A DNA stretch of 64,000 nt from Megascapheus bottae (lineage: Eukaryota; Chordata; Mammalia; Rodentia; Geomyidae): assembly GCA_024803745.1 (NCBI GenBank), contig JANJXV010000161.1, forward strand, positions 1,128,001-1,192,000, written 5' to 3'. The position numbers and the translations under genes were made by a program. Under the pieces are notes generated by a model. It made no database searches, was not told where the DNA came from, and saw only the letters and a list, made by a program, of their open reading frames with translations. Shown in pieces: positions 61,019 through 64,000 of this stretch (the first letter of the stretch is position 1; each line of letters opens with the position of its first letter).

Positions 61019-61372
61019 AGCCATCATGCTGGCTCACAACTTAATTTCAGCTACTTAGGAGGCTCAGGGCTTAGGATCACAGGTCAAAGCCAACCAGGGC
61101 CCTACAGTGTGTGAGATCAAACTCTGTGAACATACAATGACTGTAAGAGGAATCTCACTGCCTGGGAATGTAGCCTAATGGTAGAGTGCTCACCTAGAAT
61201 GCATGAAGACCTAGGTTCTATTCACCGGTACCGCATATTCAGAAAAAAGCTAGAAGTGGCGCTGTGTTTCAAGAGGCAGAGCACTCACCTTGGGCAAGCG
61301 AGTCCAATGAAAATGTCTAGGCCCTGAGTCCAAGCCGTAGGACTGGCAAAAAGAAAAAAAAAGAGCAATCTT
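61019..61372 (+). mobile_element. composite B1 + dimeric ID SINE
   Basis: Second copy of 18883-19235. Confidence 0.8.
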
Positions 61373-61461
61373 ACTTAAGTAACAAGGAATGTTCCCTATA
61401 TTTATACAGACTGAAAAATTCATTAAGAAATTAGAAAATATGTATAAAGTGCATAATTTCT

Positions 61462-61562
61462 TTTGTGTGTTGGCACTGGGTCTTCAACTGAGTGCTTCAG
61501 CTCTATCCCTGACCTTTTCTGCTCAAGGCTAGCACTCTACCAATGCAGCCCCAAATCAACTA
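61462..61562 (-). mobile_element. ID-like SINE fragment
   Basis: Second copy of 19325-19425. Confidence 0.6.
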
Positions 61563-61782
61563 TCTTCAATTGAGATATAAGCGATGAATATTTCAGGGTG
61601 CTTCATGAAAAACATTTTTATAAATTGAAACTTTCAACACAGTCTTATTTTAGTATGAATGTTGAGATGGGAAGAGACAGAAAAAGTGAAATGTTTCCTG
61701 ATCCCCATAGAGAAGAGACTCAGCAGAACCACTGTGGTCTGCAGGCTTCTTTGTGAGTTTTGTTTGCTTGTTTGATTTTTGT

Positions 61783-61987
61783 CAATTGTGGGGCTTGAAC
61801 TCTGGGCCTGGGCACTGTCCCTGAGCTCTTCAGCTCAAGGCTAGTGCTTTAATCTGTGAGCCACAGTGCCACTTCTGGATTTTCTGGCAGTTAACTGGGT
61901 ACTTTGGCTGGCTTTAAACTTTGATTCTCAGATCTTAGCCTCCTGAGTAGCTAAGATTATAGGTGTGAGGTACCATCACCAGGCTGC
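61783..61987 (-). mobile_element. composite ID/B1 SINE
   Basis: Second copy of 19646-19850. Confidence 0.8.
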
Positions 61988-62350
61988 TGCTCTGTTACTA
62001 TGCAGGTTCTGGATCAAGAACTTCAAGTTCTTACTTCAATTTTTTCTTCTCTTGCCTGATACTCTGCCATTTCAACGAAGCCCCAGTTCCTGGTCTTTGT
62101 TGGTTAATGAGAGATATTATGATTTTCTAATATTCAGAGCAATGATTATAAAACCCAGCATTTTACTTACTTGAATAAATTAAGAGACAGGACCTAGTGA
62201 GATGGAAAACAAAATTTTTTTTCAAGTTGCTATCCTGTTCTAATGCATAAGTCTGGCTATTTTGCTTACACACAAATATGTATTTTACCAATTTCTACTC
62301 TATTTTTGCTTAGCTTAAATCCACCACTGCCATTTCATAGATTTTGTTGT

Positions 62351-62892
62351 TGTTGTTTGCGGTGCTTGAACTCTGTGCCTGGGCTGTTCCTCAGATCTTC
62401 AGTTCAATGCCAGTGCTCTACTACTTTTGATTTGGCCAGTCCTGGCCTTGAACTCAGGGACTGAGCACTGTCCTTATATTTTCTCAAGGCTAGGGCTCTA
62501 CCACTTCAGCCTCAGCACCACTTCCAGCATTTTTCTATGTATGTGATATTGAGGAATTGAACCCAGGTCTTCGTGCATGCTAGGCAAGCACTCTACCACT
62601 AGGCCAAACTCCCAGCCCAAAATTATTCATCATTACTATTAGCTATCTTCTTTTTTTTATTATTGATTCGTCATGTTGCTTGGACTTTGGGCCTGGACTC
62701 TCCCTGACCTCTTCAGCTCAAGGCTAGCGCTCTTCCTCTACAGCTCCATTTTTGGTTTCTGGTAGTTAATTGGTGATGTAAGTCTCACAAACATATGTGT
62801 CCAGGCTGGCTTTGGGCTTTGAACCAAGATCTTCCAATCTCAGCCTCCATAGTAGGTAGAATTACACGCTTCAGCCAGCAGTGCCTGACTGT
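62351..62892 (-). mobile_element. SINE cluster
   Basis: Second copies of 20215-20483 and 20530-20755. Confidence 0.7.
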
Positions 62893-62896
62893 TTGA

Positions 62897-63015
62897 TGTC
62901 TCTGTCTCTGTCTCTCTGTCTGTCTGTCTCTGTCTGTCTGCCTGTCTGTCTCTCTGTCTCTCTGTCTCTCTCTCTGTCTCTCTCTCTCTGTCTCTCTCTC
63001 TGTCTCTCTCTCTCT

Positions 63016-63075
<60 letters not shown>

Positions 63076-63076
63076 T
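62897..63076. repeat. (TC)n / (TCTG)n microsatellite
   Basis: Second copy of 20757-20952, shorter, with more TCTG units. Confidence 0.95.
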
Positions 63077-63784
63077 TTGGTTGTAAGACTTTAATTGTGC
63101 ACCTGGGCAGTGTCCCTGGGCTCTTCAGCTCAAGGCTACAACCTTAAACACCTTGAGCCACAGTGTCACTTCTGGTTTTCTGGTGCTTAAGTGGAAGAAA
63201 CAGTTTCATGCACTTTAGTGTCTGGCCTGGCTTTGAACTGTGATCCTCAGAACCCAACCTTCTGAGATCATTTCCAGCTTTTTTTTGGTGTAAGTGGTAC
63301 AGAGTAATTGAACACAGGGCTTTGTGCATACTAGGCAAGCAAACTACCTCTAGTGTGCACTCCAGCCTTAGATAAGGGCTTTCTTTTTCTTTTTCATTTT
63401 TTCACTCATGGGGCTTGAACTCTGGGCCTGGATGTTTACCTTAAGCTCTTCAGCTCAAGGCAAGAGCTCTACCACTTGAGGCACATTGTCATTTTGAATT
63501 TTCTGGATTACTTGGAAATAAGATTCTCACAGATTTTTATGCCTGGGCCGTCTTTGAACCTCAATCCTCCAGGGTAGCTAGGATTACCAGGGTGAGCCAC
63601 CAGTCACGGGCATTAAATTATTATTTTTTGCATGTCCTATGGCTTCAACTCATGGCCAGAGCACATCCTAGGGCTTGCTCAAGGATAGCACTTTACTTCA
63701 GCCAGCCAACTCCCGGTCCAAATAGGCCACTCTTGAAGCTAGAATTACAGAGATCGGCCATAATACTGGCATGTTGTTATCTAA
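63077..63784 (-). mobile_element. SINE cluster
   Basis: Second copies of 20953-21245, 21282-21487 and 21505-21660. Confidence 0.7.
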
Positions 63785-63869
63785 GTATATAATTTTTCTT
63801 CTATTTTTGATGGCTTTTCCTTAGTGTACATATTTCCTACATATTTTATGGAAAACTTCCTTCCCACTG

Positions 63870-64000
63870 GGGCCATAAGTTAAGCCTAGTGGAAGAGTTC
63901 TTGCCGAGCATGAATGAAGACCCAAGTTCAATTCCTCAGCACAACATTGATAAAAAAAGATAAAAGTGGTGCTGTGGCACATGTGATAGAACTTGCGCCT
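63870..64000 (+). mobile_element. dimeric ID-like SINE, cut by window end
   Basis: Second copy of 21748-21955. Confidence 0.65.

Larger units (their letters stand above)
55706..64000. repeat. Spacer, copy 2 of the 42-kb tandem duplication
   Basis: Direct repeat of 13583-21879. All SINEs, old L1 tails and microsatellites recur in order. It is cut by the window end. Confidence 0.97.

Overview
The window looks like mammalian, probably rodent, intergenic DNA. There are no compact genes. It is dense in a SINE family that joins a B1/7SL-like part to tRNA/ID-like parts, in L1 LINEs, and in long TC, TG and TTTC microsatellites. The composite B1+ID SINE style suggests a castorimorph/geomyoid rodent (kangaroo-rat or pocket-mouse type). 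That is an inference from repeat style, not a database result.

Layout. (1) 1-13582: a head-to-tail array on the minus strand. Each unit is a full-length L1 (about 6 kb) plus a 1.3-1.4 kb non-L1 module called X here. Units are A (3' part lies outside the window), B (complete) and C (5'-truncated L1 only). (2) 13583-39442: a spacer with many SINEs, three nested old L1 tails (16745-18850), a decayed RalGDS-like gene (minus, 23186-25797) whose own 5' region (25570-26940) is a diverged inverted copy of X, a GAB-like PH-domain fragment (28140-28335, minus), an inverted ('twin-primed') L1 fragment (32405-33290), and a decayed KRAB zinc-finger gene (minus, 33640-38694). (3) 39443-55705: a second L1/X array (units D, E, F). 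(4) 55706-64000: a near-identical copy of 13583-21879.

So the window shows most of one direct tandem duplication with a period of about 42.1 kb. Its junction is readable at 39443-39447, where a SINE runs into the middle of L1 ORF2 across a 5-bp microhomology. Inside each duplicon is a second, smaller tandem array with a period of about 7.4 kb.

How it fits together. All full L1 copies share the same inactivating lesions: a split ORF1, a stop in ORF1, an endonuclease stop plus frameshift, a stop and a frameshift upstream of the reverse transcriptase active site, and a GEFN instead of GDFN endonuclease motif. The array therefore most likely grew by DNA-level duplication of one dead element, not by fresh retrotransposition. 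Each duplication carried along X, which I read as the promoter region and first coding exon of a RalGDS-like gene, with two SINEs at fixed positions. The inverted X at 25570-26940 lacks both flanking L1s and looks like the pre-insertion arrangement, still attached to the remains of its gene body. Diagnostic variants show unit A pairing with E and B with D, which is out of register for a simple duplication and points to unequal exchange or gene conversion. I see no intact protein-coding gene. The best-preserved host coding pieces are the KRAB A and B exons, which keep splice sites and frame.
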